Positions 35,174 to 44,320 of a stretch of 64,000 bases of DNA are shown here, piece after piece. Location of the stretch: assembly GCF_963666675.1 (NCBI RefSeq), contig NZ_OY762929.1, positions 186,001 through 250,000 on the forward strand, read 5' to 3'. Position numbers and translations under genes: made by a program. The DNA comes from an uncultured Desulfobacter sp. (lineage in GTDB: Bacteria; Desulfobacterota; Desulfobacteria; Desulfobacterales; Desulfobacteraceae). The first letter of the stretch is position 1; each line of letters begins with the position of its first letter. A model generated the notes under the pieces. The model was not told the origin of the DNA, did no database searches, and saw only the letters and a list, made by a program, of their open reading frames with translations.

Positions 35174-36771
35174 GTTTGAATGATCTGCCCTGGCAGATCG
35201 AATATAATAATGACCGGTGTACCTTGTGCGGTCAGTGTACGGCGGTGTGCCCGGTCAAGGCCATTGCCCTTCACCCGTTCCAGAAACGGATCATAAAAAC
35301 ATCTGTGGGTAAAAATACCGAACACAGTAATGATTATGACACCTTTTATGGTATCCGCCAGGACACCCGGGTTGAAAATGCCTGCATCGGCTGCGCCATG
35401 TGCACCCTGGTCTGTCCCAATGATGCCATCCGGCCCAAGAAAAATCCGGGCCTGGACAGGATGAATTTCCACATCAATCAGCATGGTATTCCCCGGCGCA
35501 GAGGCGGCCGGCGAAACGATTCCGGCTCGGTGCTCGACAGAATCAAGTTCACCAGAATTTCCATGCTGACGGATCCGGCCTTGGATGCCGGGCGTCATGA
35601 ATTTGAGATGCGGACCCTGCTGGGCCGGGTACTTCCCCCCAGGGAAAACATGAAGCAACTGCGTGAAAAGGGCTGGATTCCGCCGGTCAGGGAAATTTAT
35701 CCGTTGATCATCGGCGGTATGTCCTTTGGTGCGCTCTCCCCGACCATGTGGGAAGGCTTGCAGATGGGGGTTGCCTATTTGAATGAAGAGCTGGGTATGC
35801 CCGTGCGTATCTGTACCGGTGAAGGCGGGTGTCCCCCGCGGTTGCTGCGCTCCCGGTTCCTTAAATATGTAATCCTCCAGATTGCTTCCGGCTATTTTGG
35901 CTGGGATGAGATCATCCATGCCATTCCGCATATGAAAGAAGATCCCTGCGCCATTGAGATCAAATACGGCCAGGGTGCAAAGCCTGGCGACGGCGGTCTT
36001 TTGATGTGGCACAAAGTAAATAAATTGATTGCAGCTATCCGGGGTGTCCCCCAGGGTGTCAGCCTGCCCAGTCCCCCGACCCATCAGACCCAGTACTCCA
36101 TTGAGGAGTCCGTGGCCAAGATGATTCTTTCCATGTCCATGGCATGGGGCTTCAGAGTGCCGGTCTATCCAAAAATTTCCGCCTCATCCACCTCCCTTGC
36201 GGTGATGAACAACCTGACGCGTAACGAATTTGCGGGCGGCCTGGCCATTGACGGTGAAGATGGCGGGACCGGGGCCGCATATGCCGTTTCCATGGACCAC
36301 ATGGGGCACCCCATCGCCAGCTGTGTCCGGGACAACTACCTGAATTTGACATCCATCGGCAAACAGAATGAAGTGCCCATCTTTGCCGGAGGCGGTATCG
36401 GTAAAAACGGCAACATTGCCGCCAATGCCGCCGCGCTTATCATGTTGGGGGCATCCGGGGTTCAGATCGGAAAGTATGTGATGCAGGCAGCCGCCGGCTG
36501 TGTGGGCACCGAAGAAGATCGGTGTAACGTATGTAACCTGGGGATCTGCCCCAAGGGCATTACCTCCCAGGATCCCAGACTTTACCGCCGCCTTGATCCC
36601 GAAGATGTGGCCCAGCGCCTGGTGGATATTTATGTCTCCTTTGACACGCAACTCAAGAAAATTGTAGCGCCGTTGGGACGTTCCACCTCCCTTCCCATCG
36701 GTATGTCCGATGCTCTGGGAATTGATGATAAAAACATTGCTGACCGTCTCAGTATCAAGTACGTGGTCTAA
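35137..36771 (+). CDS. Glutamate synthase FMN (central) subunit with two 4Fe-4S clusters
   Basis: The 544-residue protein starts with a 2x[4Fe-4S] ferredoxin domain (CTLCGQCTAVCPVKAI, then CIGCAMCTLVCPNDAI). The GltS FMN-binding TIM barrel follows, with IGGMSFGALSPTMWEG, CTGEGG, EIKYGQGAKPGDGG and the IDGEDGGTGAA segment. A C-terminal Cys cluster (CNVCNLGICPKGITSQDP) should hold the 3Fe-4S centre. It converts 2-oxoglutarate and ammonia to glutamate. AGGAGG (35124-35129) precedes the ATG. The order amidotransferase, FMN barrel, GXGXG/GltD reflects an archaeal-type split enzyme likely driven by ferredoxin or NAD(P)H. Confidence 0.92.
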   Translation: MSSNRSLEPSSLSLNDLPWQIEYNNDRCTLCGQCTAVCPVKAIALHPFQKRIIKTSVGKNTEHSNDYDTFYGIRQDTRVENACIGCAMCTLVCPNDAIRPKKNPGLDRMNFHINQHGIPRRRGGRRNDSGSVLDRIKFTRISMLTDPALDAGRHEFEMRTLLGRVLPPRENMKQLREKGWIPPVREIYPLIIGGMSFGALSPTMWEGLQMGVAYLNEELGMPVRICTGEGGCPPRLLRSRFLKYVILQIASGYFGWDEIIHAIPHMKEDPCAIEIKYGQGAKPGDGGLLMWHKVNKLIAAIRGVPQGVSLPSPPTHQTQYSIEESVAKMILSMSMAWGFRVPVYPKISASSTSLAVMNNLTRNEFAGGLAIDGEDGGTGAAYAVSMDHMGHPIASCVRDNYLNLTSIGKQNEVPIFAGGGIGKNGNIAANAAALIMLGASGVQIGKYVMQAAAGCVGTEEDRCNVCNLGICPKGITSQDPRLYRRLDPEDVAQRLVDIYVSFDTQLKKIVAPLGRSTSLPIGMSDALGIDDKNIADRLSIKYVV

Positions 36772-36787
36772 AGGAGAACGGGATATA

Positions 36788-39118
36788 ATGAGTGACTATA
36801 TTTTTATAGCAGGTAAAAGAGATGAAAAGCGGCTCTCTTCGCGGATTCTTGAAGAGACGATTCACCAGCACGTCAAGCGGGGCAACAGAAAGCTCGAAAT
36901 CCAGGCCTTTGGCCAGCACGGCATTGGCGGGCGGCTGTGGGAGTCTGCCCCTGACAGGATGGACATCCGTATCATTGGTCATTCCGGCCAGCGTACAGGC
37001 TCCCTGGGTACGCCCAATACGAGAGTAGAGATCATGGGGCCGGCCTCTGATGATATCGGCTGGCTCAATGCCGGTGCTGAAATCATCGTGCATGGATCTG
37101 CCTCCAACGGCGCCATGAACGGCGCAGCCCAGGGCAAGGTTTTCATTGGCGGCTCCATTGGTGCCCGGGGCATGACCATGACCAAGCGAAATCCCAGATT
37201 TGAGCCGCCTGAATTGTGGGTCCTGGGATCAGCCGGGGATTACTTTGGCGAGTTCATGGCAGGCGGCATTGCCGTGATCTGTGGTTTAAACGCCGCCAAT
37301 CCGGAACAGATGCTGGGCTATAGACCCCTGGTGGGCATGGTGGGCGGCAAGGTTTTTGTTCGTGGTGAAGCAAAAACGTATTGCGACAAAGATGCCAAGG
37401 AAGTGGAACTGGATGATCAGGAATGGGAATGGCTGCTCCAAGGTCTTAAAACCTTTTTGAAGAAAATTAAACAGCCGAAACTGATCGATAAATTGGCTGT
37501 GCGACAAGAGTGGCGGCTGTTTGAATCCAAAACGCCCCAGGAAAAGGCCGACGGGCCGGATCAAAGATCCATGTCATGGTTCCGGGAGCAGGTCTGGGAT
37601 ATGGAGCTTGGCCGCGGTGGTTTGATCGGAGATCTCCAGGAGATGGAAAAAGGAACTGTGCCGGTTATTACCAAGGGTGAGTACAGAAGATATATTCCTG
37701 TCTGGGAACAGGGGAAGTATATTTCGCCCTGCCAGGCCTCCTGCCCCACTGGAATCCCGGTCCAGCAGCGCTGGGCCATGGTCCGGACCGATAATATTGA
37801 TGAGGCCATCTCCATGGGCCTTGAGTATTCCCCGTTTCCGGCGACTGTGTGCGGTCACTTGTGTCCAAGTCCGTGTATGGCGTCCTGCACCCGGAACATG
37901 TCCTATATGACGCCCATTAATGTTCGGCTTCTGGGCCAGGCGGCACAAGATCTCAAACCGCCCAAGCCGGCCAAAAAAACCCAGAAGAAAGTGGCTGTCA
38001 TCGGTGGCGGGCCCGGTGGTATCTCTGCGGCGTGGCAGCTGACCATGAAAGGTCACACCGCTACGGTATTTGAAGCCGGACAGACCATCGGTGGAAAAAT
38101 TTCCGCTGTGATCCCCGAATCCCGAATTCCTGCAGATACCCTGAATGCGGAAATGGACCGGATCAAGTCATATATAAAGGATATAAGATTCGGCGAGGCG
38201 ATCGACGCAGAGAAATTCGCCGAAATAAAAAACAGCCATGATTATGTTGTCGTGGCGGCCGGGGCCAAGAAGCCCAGATCCCTTCCGGTCAAGGGGGTCG
38301 AGCGGGCTGTGTTTGCCAATGATTTTCTTGAACAGGCCAAGGCAGAGAAGATAAAGCCGGGCAAAAAGGTCGTGATTATCGGTGCCGGTAATGTGGGCTG
38401 TGATGTGGCCACCGAAGCCCATCGGCTGGGCGCGGTTGATATCACCCTGATTGACGTCCAGAAACCGGCGGCCTTCGGCAAGGAAAGAGAAGATGCCGAA
38501 GCATGCGGTGCCCAATTCCGTTGGCCGGTATTTACCAAAGAGATTAATGCCAAGGGTGTTCTGCTTGAAGATGGTGAAACCCTGGAGGCCAATACGGTGG
38601 TGATTTCCATTGGCGACGTCCCTGATCTTTCATTCCTTGGTGAGGGCATTGAGCTTGACAGGGGCTTTGTCAAGGTTGACGACGCGGGCCGCTCTTCGGA
38701 TGAAAAGATTTTTGCCATCGGGGATGCCGTGGGGCCGGGGCTTATCACCGATGCCATCGGGGCCGGCAGAAGAACCGCCACCGTCATTGATCAACTCCTT
38801 CATGGTCAGGTACCGGATATGGCGGGACTTACCCTTGCGCCGATGATTGACACCCAGCGGGTCAGTCTGACCTATTATAATCCCAGGCAGGATGCCGATA
38901 ATCTGGAGGAGTGCGGTCAGGACTGTGCCTCCTGCGGCAATTGCAGGGATTGCGGCATCTGCGTGTCCGTCTGTCCTGAAGGTGCCATCAGTCGCCTGGA
39001 AAAGGACGCCGGTTTTGAATATGTGGTGGATGAATCCAAATGTATTGGATGCGGATTCTGCAAAGGGGCCTGCCCCTGCGGTATCTGGGAATTGATTCCC
39101 AATACGCCTTTGATGTAG
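36788..39118 (+). CDS. Glutamate synthase GXGXG domain fused to GltD-like oxidoreductase and ferredoxin domain
   Basis: Residues ~1-230 are the GltB C-terminal beta-helix (GXGXG) with repeated GxxxNAGAEIIVHG and GGSIGARG units. Residues ~310-700 are a GltD-type FAD/NAD(P)H oxidoreductase. This part has Cys motifs (CQASCPTGIPVQQR, CGHLCPSPCMASC), an FAD loop VAVIGGGPGGISAAWQL and an NAD(P) loop VVIIGAGNVGCDVA. The C terminus adds a 2x[4Fe-4S] ferredoxin module (CGNCRDCGICVSVCPEG and CIGCGFCKGACPCGI). The ATG at 36788 has AGGAGA upstream and is preferred over an earlier frame start inside the preceding gene. The three glt genes form one operon and would assimilate ammonium, including that from the nitrogenase 6 kb away. 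Confidence 0.92.
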   Translation: MSDYIFIAGKRDEKRLSSRILEETIHQHVKRGNRKLEIQAFGQHGIGGRLWESAPDRMDIRIIGHSGQRTGSLGTPNTRVEIMGPASDDIGWLNAGAEIIVHGSASNGAMNGAAQGKVFIGGSIGARGMTMTKRNPRFEPPELWVLGSAGDYFGEFMAGGIAVICGLNAANPEQMLGYRPLVGMVGGKVFVRGEAKTYCDKDAKEVELDDQEWEWLLQGLKTFLKKIKQPKLIDKLAVRQEWRLFESKTPQEKADGPDQRSMSWFREQVWDMELGRGGLIGDLQEMEKGTVPVITKGEYRRYIPVWEQGKYISPCQASCPTGIPVQQRWAMVRTDNIDEAISMGLEYSPFPATVCGHLCPSPCMASCTRNMSYMTPINVRLLGQAAQDLKPPKPAKKTQKKVAVIGGGPGGISAAWQLTMKGHTATVFEAGQTIGGKISAVIPESRIPADTLNAEMDRIKSYIKDIRFGEAIDAEKFAEIKNSHDYVVVAAGAKKPRSLPVKGVERAVFANDFLEQAKAEKIKPGKKVVIIGAGNVGCDVATEAHRLGAVDITLIDVQKPAAFGKEREDAEACGAQFRWPVFTKEINAKGVLLEDGETLEANTVVISIGDVPDLSFLGEGIELDRGFVKVDDAGRSSDEKIFAIGDAVGPGLITDAIGAGRRTATVIDQLLHGQVPDMAGLTLAPMIDTQRVSLTYYNPRQDADNLEECGQDCASCGNCRDCGICVSVCPEGAISRLEKDAGFEYVVDESKCIGCGFCKGACPCGIWELIPNTPLM

Positions 39119-39164
39119 CACCTTACTGTAGGGTTACCTAAAGTAAGTATGTTGCAAAGAAATA

Positions 39165-39209
39165 CTATCGGGATCGGGATCGAAAAAATATGTATCCCGA
39201 TCCCGATAG
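39165..39209. terminator. Perfect 16-bp hairpin between convergent genes
   Basis: CTATCGGGATCGGGAT (39165-39180) pairs perfectly with ATCCCGATCCCGATAG (39194-39209) around AAAAAATA-rich DNA. It sits between the glt operon and the minus-strand regulator. T-tracts are lacking, but the very stable stem probably separates the two transcripts. Confidence 0.55.
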
Positions 39210-39217
39210 ACAGTTAT

Positions 39218-40306
39218 TTATATCCGAAGGTAATCTTTTACCTTTGATACCCCCGGAATAACGGTCTGGGTTCGGGTGATCCCTTTAATCCGGCGGATAT
39301 TTTCATCCACGAATTCCGCAATGGTCTCCGCATCCGAAGCCAGGAAATCCCTTTTTAAAATCATTTTTACCAGAATATCAATGTTCCCGTGGACGGCGTG
39401 TACCTCCTGGATTTCATCCAGGGCATACAGGGTGTTGAGTATTTCATCGTTGGGTGCCATGCCCACATTGATGAAGACAAAGGCGGTAATCGTCCGCTTC
39501 ATTTCAGGGTATCCTGGAGATTCCCTTTCAAGCATGGCCGTCCTAAACGCTTCCATGGTTTTGGGGATGACTCGGCTGATGCCGATGCCGTAACGCCTCT
39601 CCGGACTCTGGGTCCAGTGGTGATACGTGATGTAGGTATAAAGATCGCCGATGGTCCTTTCCGGAAAATACTGTAACAGGTCGGCGCTTTCAATGATTTC
39701 AAGTAATGGTTTGTAAATGGTGTTGAACCAGTCCCGGGCCGCCTTGGGCAGGTCGCAATGATCCCCGGACCGGTCAGTCAGAAAACTTTGGTGCGCTTTA
39801 ATCTGTTTTTCCAAAAGGTTGTATTTGCCGACCTCCGTCAGTTCGATCTCTTCTTTCAACCCGGTTCTTTCGTGGAAGCCCTTTCGTTCAACATAGATCA
39901 TGTTTTCAATGGTTTTAATGCCGGATAAAAGCTCCACCACTTTGGCTCGGATTTCAGTTTGCCCAAGGGCCTTTGCCGCCGCAACGCGGTGATTGCCGTC
40001 CAGGACATAATAGTCATTGCGGATTTGATATAAATTAACCACGGGTAGCCTGTCGCCCTGGCGCATGATTTTTTTTATATCGTTGAACCGTGCTGAGGAT
40101 ACGTGTTGTTTGGGTCTGAATTTGGAATCAAAGTCGAAATATTTGCCCACACTGCCTGTGATTTTTTCAACGGGTATGGTCTGAACACCATGGTCAATGA
40201 ACTGGACATCTTCCTCCTTGGCCTGGTCTTCATTGAAAGAAGATACATGATCCGAGGCGGTGCCGGCCTTGGCCGTGCCGAATAATTTTTTGATAAATTG
40301 TATCAT
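39218..40306 (-). CDS. ParB-like nuclease domain protein with AsnC/Lrp-type ligand-binding C terminus
   Basis: The 362-residue protein has a ParB/Srx-type fold (about residues 40-130) with LPVVNLYQIRNDYYVLDGNHRVAAAKALG, a helical middle region, and a C-terminal segment of ~85 residues. That segment reads AFVFINVGMAPNDEILNTLYALDEIQEVHAVHG and matches the RAM (AsnC/Lrp effector-binding) pattern. A classical HTH was not recognised. The combination suggests a ligand-responsive regulator or nucleotide-binding enzyme; function is not assigned. The ATG at 40306 directly follows the phosphoesterase stop, so the two form an operon. Confidence 0.7.
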   Translation of the reverse strand: MIQFIKKLFGTAKAGTASDHVSSFNEDQAKEEDVQFIDHGVQTIPVEKITGSVGKYFDFDSKFRPKQHVSSARFNDIKKIMRQGDRLPVVNLYQIRNDYYVLDGNHRVAAAKALGQTEIRAKVVELLSGIKTIENMIYVERKGFHERTGLKEEIELTEVGKYNLLEKQIKAHQSFLTDRSGDHCDLPKAARDWFNTIYKPLLEIIESADLLQYFPERTIGDLYTYITYHHWTQSPERRYGIGISRVIPKTMEAFRTAMLERESPGYPEMKRTITAFVFINVGMAPNDEILNTLYALDEIQEVHAVHGNIDILVKMILKRDFLASDAETIAEFVDENIRRIKGITRTQTVIPGVSKVKDYLRI

Positions 40307-40307
40307 A

Positions 40308-40934
40308 TTATATTTCAATGATTGTGTGTCCGCATGTGTTGATCACTTTTGTTGATCCCGAGAGGGTCACCCGGTCCTCGAACCGGTCATAGGCCTGGTG
40401 GATATGCCCGTGGATGAAAAAGTCCGGGCGAAGCCGGGCGATGAGCCGGTTAAAAGCGTCAAAGCCTTTGTGGCACAAGTCCTCTTTGTCATGGATTCCC
40501 AGGGGCGGCGCATGGGTGATGACCATGTGGATCGGTTTTTTACGCCAGAGAGTAAACCCCATCCTGAAAATCTGTTTTTTCATGGCGGTTTCCGTATATT
40601 GATTGGGACCGCCATTATACCACATGGACCCCTCCAGCCCCATGATTTTTAAGCCGCCGACAGTGATTACCCGGCCGTGAATGTTTTTGCATCCCAGCAA
40701 GGTGCCTGGGCTGTACCGGATATCATGGTTGCCTTTAACATAATACAGCGGTGCGTCCAGGCGGTTTCTTATAAACCTTAAATATTCCGGGGTCATATCG
40801 CCACAGGAGATGGTCAGGTCAATGGGCGGCAGGGTTTTATTTTCAATGTTGTTGATCAACGACTGATCTGTAAAGTCGGATACCAGCAGCAGTCTTAGCC
40901 TGTGCCTGGTACCCAGGGAAATTGCTTGGGCCAT
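40308..40934 (-). CDS. Calcineurin-like metallophosphoesterase
   Basis: The 208-residue protein has the dimetal phosphoesterase motifs LLLVSDFTDQ, SCGDMTPEYL, VKGNHDIRY, MVITHAPP and IHGHIHQAY. The usual first motif DxH reads DFT here, so one metal ligand is altered. Such small enzymes hydrolyse phosphodiesters or phosphoprotein bonds; the substrate is unknown. The ATG at 40934 is chosen; an in-frame TTG at 41000 would add 22 residues. The downstream ParB/RAM gene is adjacent, which hints at a joint signalling role. Confidence 0.8.
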   Translation of the reverse strand: MAQAISLGTRHRLRLLLVSDFTDQSLINNIENKTLPPIDLTISCGDMTPEYLRFIRNRLDAPLYYVKGNHDIRYSPGTLLGCKNIHGRVITVGGLKIMGLEGSMWYNGGPNQYTETAMKKQIFRMGFTLWRKKPIHMVITHAPPLGIHDKEDLCHKGFDAFNRLIARLRPDFFIHGHIHQAYDRFEDRVTLSGSTKVINTCGHTIIEI

Positions 40935-41046
40935 GGGGGCTATCTCTTTAAAGGGTTTAACGCTGGTGTAATCATACTTGGATTCGTCTTGACCCGTCAA
41001 CTGGGCAGTTTGGTGAAATGATAAAAAAAGAGATGAAGGTCAAAAT

Positions 41047-41083
41047 AAAAACGGTGCTGTTTGTGATCAGCACCGTTTTTTTT
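41047..41083 (-). terminator. Bidirectional rho-independent terminator after the Nif11 gene
   Basis: ACGGTGCTG (41051-41059) pairs with CAGCACCGT (41068-41076), flanked by AAAATAAAAA on the left and TTTTTTTT on the right. It isolates the Nif11 gene from the phosphoesterase operon downstream on the same strand. Confidence 0.9.
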
Positions 41084-41183
41084 GATGTTTGCATGAAAGT
41101 TTCACTTATGTAATTAAGAGACTTTCATGTTGCCTTGTAAGGTTGGGTCGGGGTATTAACGACCCGCCGTCAGTTTACGGCTG

Positions 41184-41402
41184 TTATACCCAAATGCCTT
41201 TCTTTGGCGGATTACCATATGAATCGAACGAGTCCCCATTCATCTTTAATACCGCCAGCAGGTCTTCCACACTGAATTCAAAACCATCTTCTTTTGCCAT
41301 GTCGCAAAATTTTTCTTCTGAAAAACAGTTGTCGTACTTTACGCGGAATTTGCGGTCATCGGCACCTTTGTCTAAAAAAGCCAGAACGTTTTCTTGTGAC
41401 AT
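41184..41402 (-). CDS. Nif11-domain small protein
   Basis: The 72-residue product matches the Nif11 pattern: MSQENVLAFLDKGADDRKFR, a central F...MAKEDGFEFSVEDLLAVL, then a short C-terminal tail ending GIWV. In other bacteria Nif11 domains are leader peptides of ribosomally made natural products, and in diazotrophs they are small conserved proteins of unknown role. No double-Gly cleavage site, cysteine-rich core or modifying enzyme is seen here. GGAGAATTAAA precedes the ATG, and a sigma-54 promoter lies 45 bases further up. Divergence from modABC and nearness to nif suggest a nitrogen-fixation role rather than a peptide natural product. Confidence 0.8.
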   Translation of the reverse strand: MSQENVLAFLDKGADDRKFRVKYDNCFSEEKFCDMAKEDGFEFSVEDLLAVLKMNGDSFDSYGNPPKKGIWV

Positions 41403-41447
41403 TTTAATTCTCCATTTATTGGTTGGGTTAAATGATGATGAAATTAA

Positions 41448-41463
41448 TGCAAAGAGTGTTCCA
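41448..41463 (-). promoter_or_regulatory. Sigma-54 promoter for the Nif11 gene
   Basis: Read on the minus strand, the site is TGGAACACTCTTTGCA, which has the invariant GG and GC exactly ten bases apart and the TTGCA -12 element. Transcription would start near 41437, about 35 bases before the Nif11 ATG. Confidence 0.7.
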
Positions 41464-41608
41464 GTATTTTTAGAGATGGTTCGCTTTGGCAAAAAAATCT
41501 TCGATTTTTTCTAAATATTTACTCCGACATTGTAAAAATTGAAATTTAAGTATTTTTTAAATAGCAATAGTACTTTAAAAATATGACTTGACTTTGTTTT
41601 GGCGTCGG

Positions 41609-41624
41609 TGGTACCCGTATTGCA
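41609..41624 (+). promoter_or_regulatory. Sigma-54 promoter for modABC
   Basis: TGGTACCCGTATTGCA matches the -24/-12 consensus (TGG...TTGCA, GG-N10-GC). It lies 128 bases upstream of the modA start and diverges from the Nif11 promoter 146 bases away. Confidence 0.7.
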
Positions 41625-41751
41625 AACAACAATTATGGATTGATTTGGGCAAGTGATAACCGACTTTGTCCAAAACACCATATGAAAGTGGTTCAATAAC
41701 GTGTTGTGATTTTAATTTGAAACGGATAAATACAAAAAAGGAGTGTTCGAG

Positions 41752-42510
41752 ATGGGGAAAAGATTTGGAATAAACGTTTTTGTTGTTTTTGTGGTGGCGC
41801 TGTTTGGTATGCAGGCCCAGGCCGGGCAGATTCGTGTGTCGGCGGCCAAGAGTATGAGCAATTTGTGTAATAATTTGATCGTACAGTTCCAGGAACAGCA
41901 TCCTGATATAAACATTGTACCTAATTTTGCATCATCCGGGGCCTTGGCAAAGCAGATCGAACAGGGGGCACCTGCCGACATTTATGTGTCTGCCAATCCC
42001 AAGTGGATGACCCATTTGATTGAAAAGGGTAAAATTCTGACGGATACCAAAAAAGTATTTGCCCACAATGCCTTGGTTTTTGTGGGTAAAACAAGTACGG
42101 ATGCCCGGTCCATGGTTGATTTGACCAAACTGACGCGGGTGGCTCTGGGCAGCCCCGGCAGTGTGCCGGCCGGTCAGTATGCAAAGCAGGCCATGGGTAA
42201 GGCGGGTATATATGATGCCATGCTCAAAAAAGGACAGCTGATCATGGCAAAGGATGTCCGCCAGGCACTGATCTATGCCGATCGGGGGGAGACCGACGGT
42301 GCCTTTGTGTATAAGACGGATGCCATGCTTGCCATCAGTGCCAAGCTTTTGTTTGAAGTCCCCCTTGAACTTTACAACCGGGTGACCTATCCTGTGGCAA
42401 TGACAAAGAAGAGCACCGGCAATGCCGATGCCAAACTGTTCTACGATTATATTGTTTCTGATGCGGTCCACCCGGAGATGACCCGCCTTGGTTTTACACT
42501 GCCCGAATAA
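41752..42510 (+). CDS. modA: Molybdate ABC transporter substrate-binding protein
   Basis: This 252-residue periplasmic protein captures molybdate (or tungstate) for ModBC. It has a signal peptide ending AQAGQ (about residue 24). The ModA segments ANPKWMTHLIEKGK, ALGSPGSVPAGQYAKQAM and DRGETDGAFVYKTDA follow, with the serines and backbone groups that ligate the oxyanion. The ATG at 41752 has AAGGAG 8 bases upstream; the upstream GTG (41743) overlaps that site. It is first in a modABC operon with a sigma-54 promoter, consistent with induction under nitrogen-fixing conditions. Confidence 0.94.
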   Translation: MGKRFGINVFVVFVVALFGMQAQAGQIRVSAAKSMSNLCNNLIVQFQEQHPDINIVPNFASSGALAKQIEQGAPADIYVSANPKWMTHLIEKGKILTDTKKVFAHNALVFVGKTSTDARSMVDLTKLTRVALGSPGSVPAGQYAKQAMGKAGIYDAMLKKGQLIMAKDVRQALIYADRGETDGAFVYKTDAMLAISAKLLFEVPLELYNRVTYPVAMTKKSTGNADAKLFYDYIVSDAVHPEMTRLGFTLPE

Positions 42511-42521
42511 ATGAAGTTGCC

Positions 42522-43202
42522 ATGTTGACACTTTCCCCCCAGGATATTTCCGCCATAGGTCTCTCTTTAAAGGTTGCCTGCTCGGCCACCTTGATATCCA
42601 CCCCCTTCGGCATTGCTTGCGCCTACTTTCTTGCCTTTGGCAAAACCCGGGGAAAGGCTCTGGTGGAGGGGCTTATCAGTCTGCCGTTGGTGTTGCCTCC
42701 GGTTGTGGTCGGTTATCTGTTGCTGCTCTCTTTTGGCTCCAACGGTTTCATCGGCAAATTTTTGAATCTTTGGGGTATCCAGGTGGTCTTCTCACTCACC
42801 GGTGCAGTGATCGCCTCGGCTGTTGTTGGATTTCCCTTGATGGTGCGTTCCATCCGCATTGGTATGGAGGCGGTGGATCAATCCTATATTTCAGTGTCCC
42901 GGACCCTTGGTGCGGGCTGGTGGGACAGTTTTTTTACCATTGTTCTGCCACTGAGTGGCCGTGCTGTTTTTGCCGGGATGTCGTTGATGTTTGCCAGGAA
43001 CCTCGGCGAGTTCGGTGCAACCGTTATCCTTGCGGGCAATATCCCGGGGGTGACCCAGACCATTCCCCTGGCAATCTATGAATACACCGCTGTGCCGGGT
43101 GGCGACCGGATGGCGTTGACACTGTGTCTGGTCTCCATCTCCCTCTCTTTTGTTATCCTTCTGGTCAGCGAGGGTATTAACCGTAAGTTCAAGAGAGGGT
43201 AG
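42522..43202 (+). CDS. modB: Molybdate ABC transporter permease
   Basis: This 226-residue inner-membrane protein has about five to six spans and the ABC-permease EAA loop SVSRTLGAGWWDSFFTIVLPLSGRAV, which docks on the ATPase. An FARNLGEFGATVILAGN stretch is typical of ModB. It begins 11 bases after modA and ends 2 bases before modC. Confidence 0.95.
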   Translation: MLTLSPQDISAIGLSLKVACSATLISTPFGIACAYFLAFGKTRGKALVEGLISLPLVLPPVVVGYLLLLSFGSNGFIGKFLNLWGIQVVFSLTGAVIASAVVGFPLMVRSIRIGMEAVDQSYISVSRTLGAGWWDSFFTIVLPLSGRAVFAGMSLMFARNLGEFGATVILAGNIPGVTQTIPLAIYEYTAVPGGDRMALTLCLVSISLSFVILLVSEGINRKFKRG

Positions 43203-43204
43203 TC

Positions 43205-44260
43205 GTGCAGTTAAATGTTCAGTTGAAAAAAAGTTTCAGGGGCTTCGCCCTTGATGTCGCCTTCAGCCTCTCCTCACCAAGGACAGGGATCTTTGGTCCG
43301 TCGGGAAGCGGTAAATCAACCATTATGAATCTGCTGTCCGGTCTGGAACTGCCGGACAGCGGATTTATTCAATTGGGGGATACCGTTCTGTTTGATGCAA
43401 AGAAAAAAATTAATTTAAAGCCGGATCAACGCAATGTGGGGGTTGTGTTCCAGCATGCCCATCTATTCCCCCATATGAGTGTGAAAAGAAATATTTTTTA
43501 TGGATATAAACGGGTAAAATCCAAAAATAGACAGATTGATCCCGACGGTCTTTTTAAGGTTCTAGGTGTTACCCAACTCTTGTCCCGGAATGTTTCCACG
43601 CTGTCCGGCGGGGAGCGGCAGCGTATCGCTCTGGCAAGGACGGTTTTGTCCAATCCCCGGCTTATTCTTATGGATGAGCCCCTGTCGGCGTTGGACGAGG
43701 GGCATAAGTTCCAGATTATTCCATATTTAAAAAAAGTATTTAATAAGTACGGCATTCCCATGATTTTTATCAGCCATTCGGTGCTGGAGATGCGGATGAT
43801 GACCGATGAGGTGCTGGTAATCGAGAAGGGGCGTATCCAACAACACAGTGCGGCCGAGGAGCTGGTAAAAAAATCATGGGGCAGCGGGCTTGAAAGCTAT
43901 GTGAACTTGATACATCTGGGGTCGTCATCACCCTGTAAAGATCTGTTTTGTTACAATTGGGGAGACAATCTGTTGATTCTAACTGAGCCGGCAGAAGGTC
44001 AGGAAAATCTTTTTGAGCTTGATTCCCGGGATATTCTGCTTTTCAAACGGCATCCCGAAGCCACAAGTGCCAGAAACCTTTTGCAATGCACCGTTCAAGA
44101 TGTTTACAGCTGCGGAAATCGTGCGCGTGTGGAGCTGGTCTGCGGTGACGAGCACCTGATTGCCCAGATTGTTCCCGAATCGGTAAACGAACTGGGTATT
44201 GAACCCGGTGCCGTGGTGGTGGCGGCAATCAAGGCCTCGGCGTTCAAGAAAATATTCTGA
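43205..44260 (+). CDS. modC: Molybdate ABC transporter ATP-binding protein
   Basis: The 351-residue ATPase has Walker A GPSGSGKST, the Q-loop VFQHAHLFPHM, signature LSGGERQR, Walker B LILMDEPLSALD and H-loop ISHS. The C-terminal ~65 residues form a MOP (molybdate-binding) domain with a TVQDVYSCGNRARVELVCG segment, giving oxyanion feedback regulation as in other ModC proteins. GTG start at 43205, directly after modB. Confidence 0.95.
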   Translation: MQLNVQLKKSFRGFALDVAFSLSSPRTGIFGPSGSGKSTIMNLLSGLELPDSGFIQLGDTVLFDAKKKINLKPDQRNVGVVFQHAHLFPHMSVKRNIFYGYKRVKSKNRQIDPDGLFKVLGVTQLLSRNVSTLSGGERQRIALARTVLSNPRLILMDEPLSALDEGHKFQIIPYLKKVFNKYGIPMIFISHSVLEMRMMTDEVLVIEKGRIQQHSAAEELVKKSWGSGLESYVNLIHLGSSSPCKDLFCYNWGDNLLILTEPAEGQENLFELDSRDILLFKRHPEATSARNLLQCTVQDVYSCGNRARVELVCGDEHLIAQIVPESVNELGIEPGAVVVAAIKASAFKKIF

Positions 44261-44320
44261 CCGGTTATCTTTTTTGTGATACTGTCGACACTAAATGGCT
44301 TATTAATAAGGAGAGAGATT

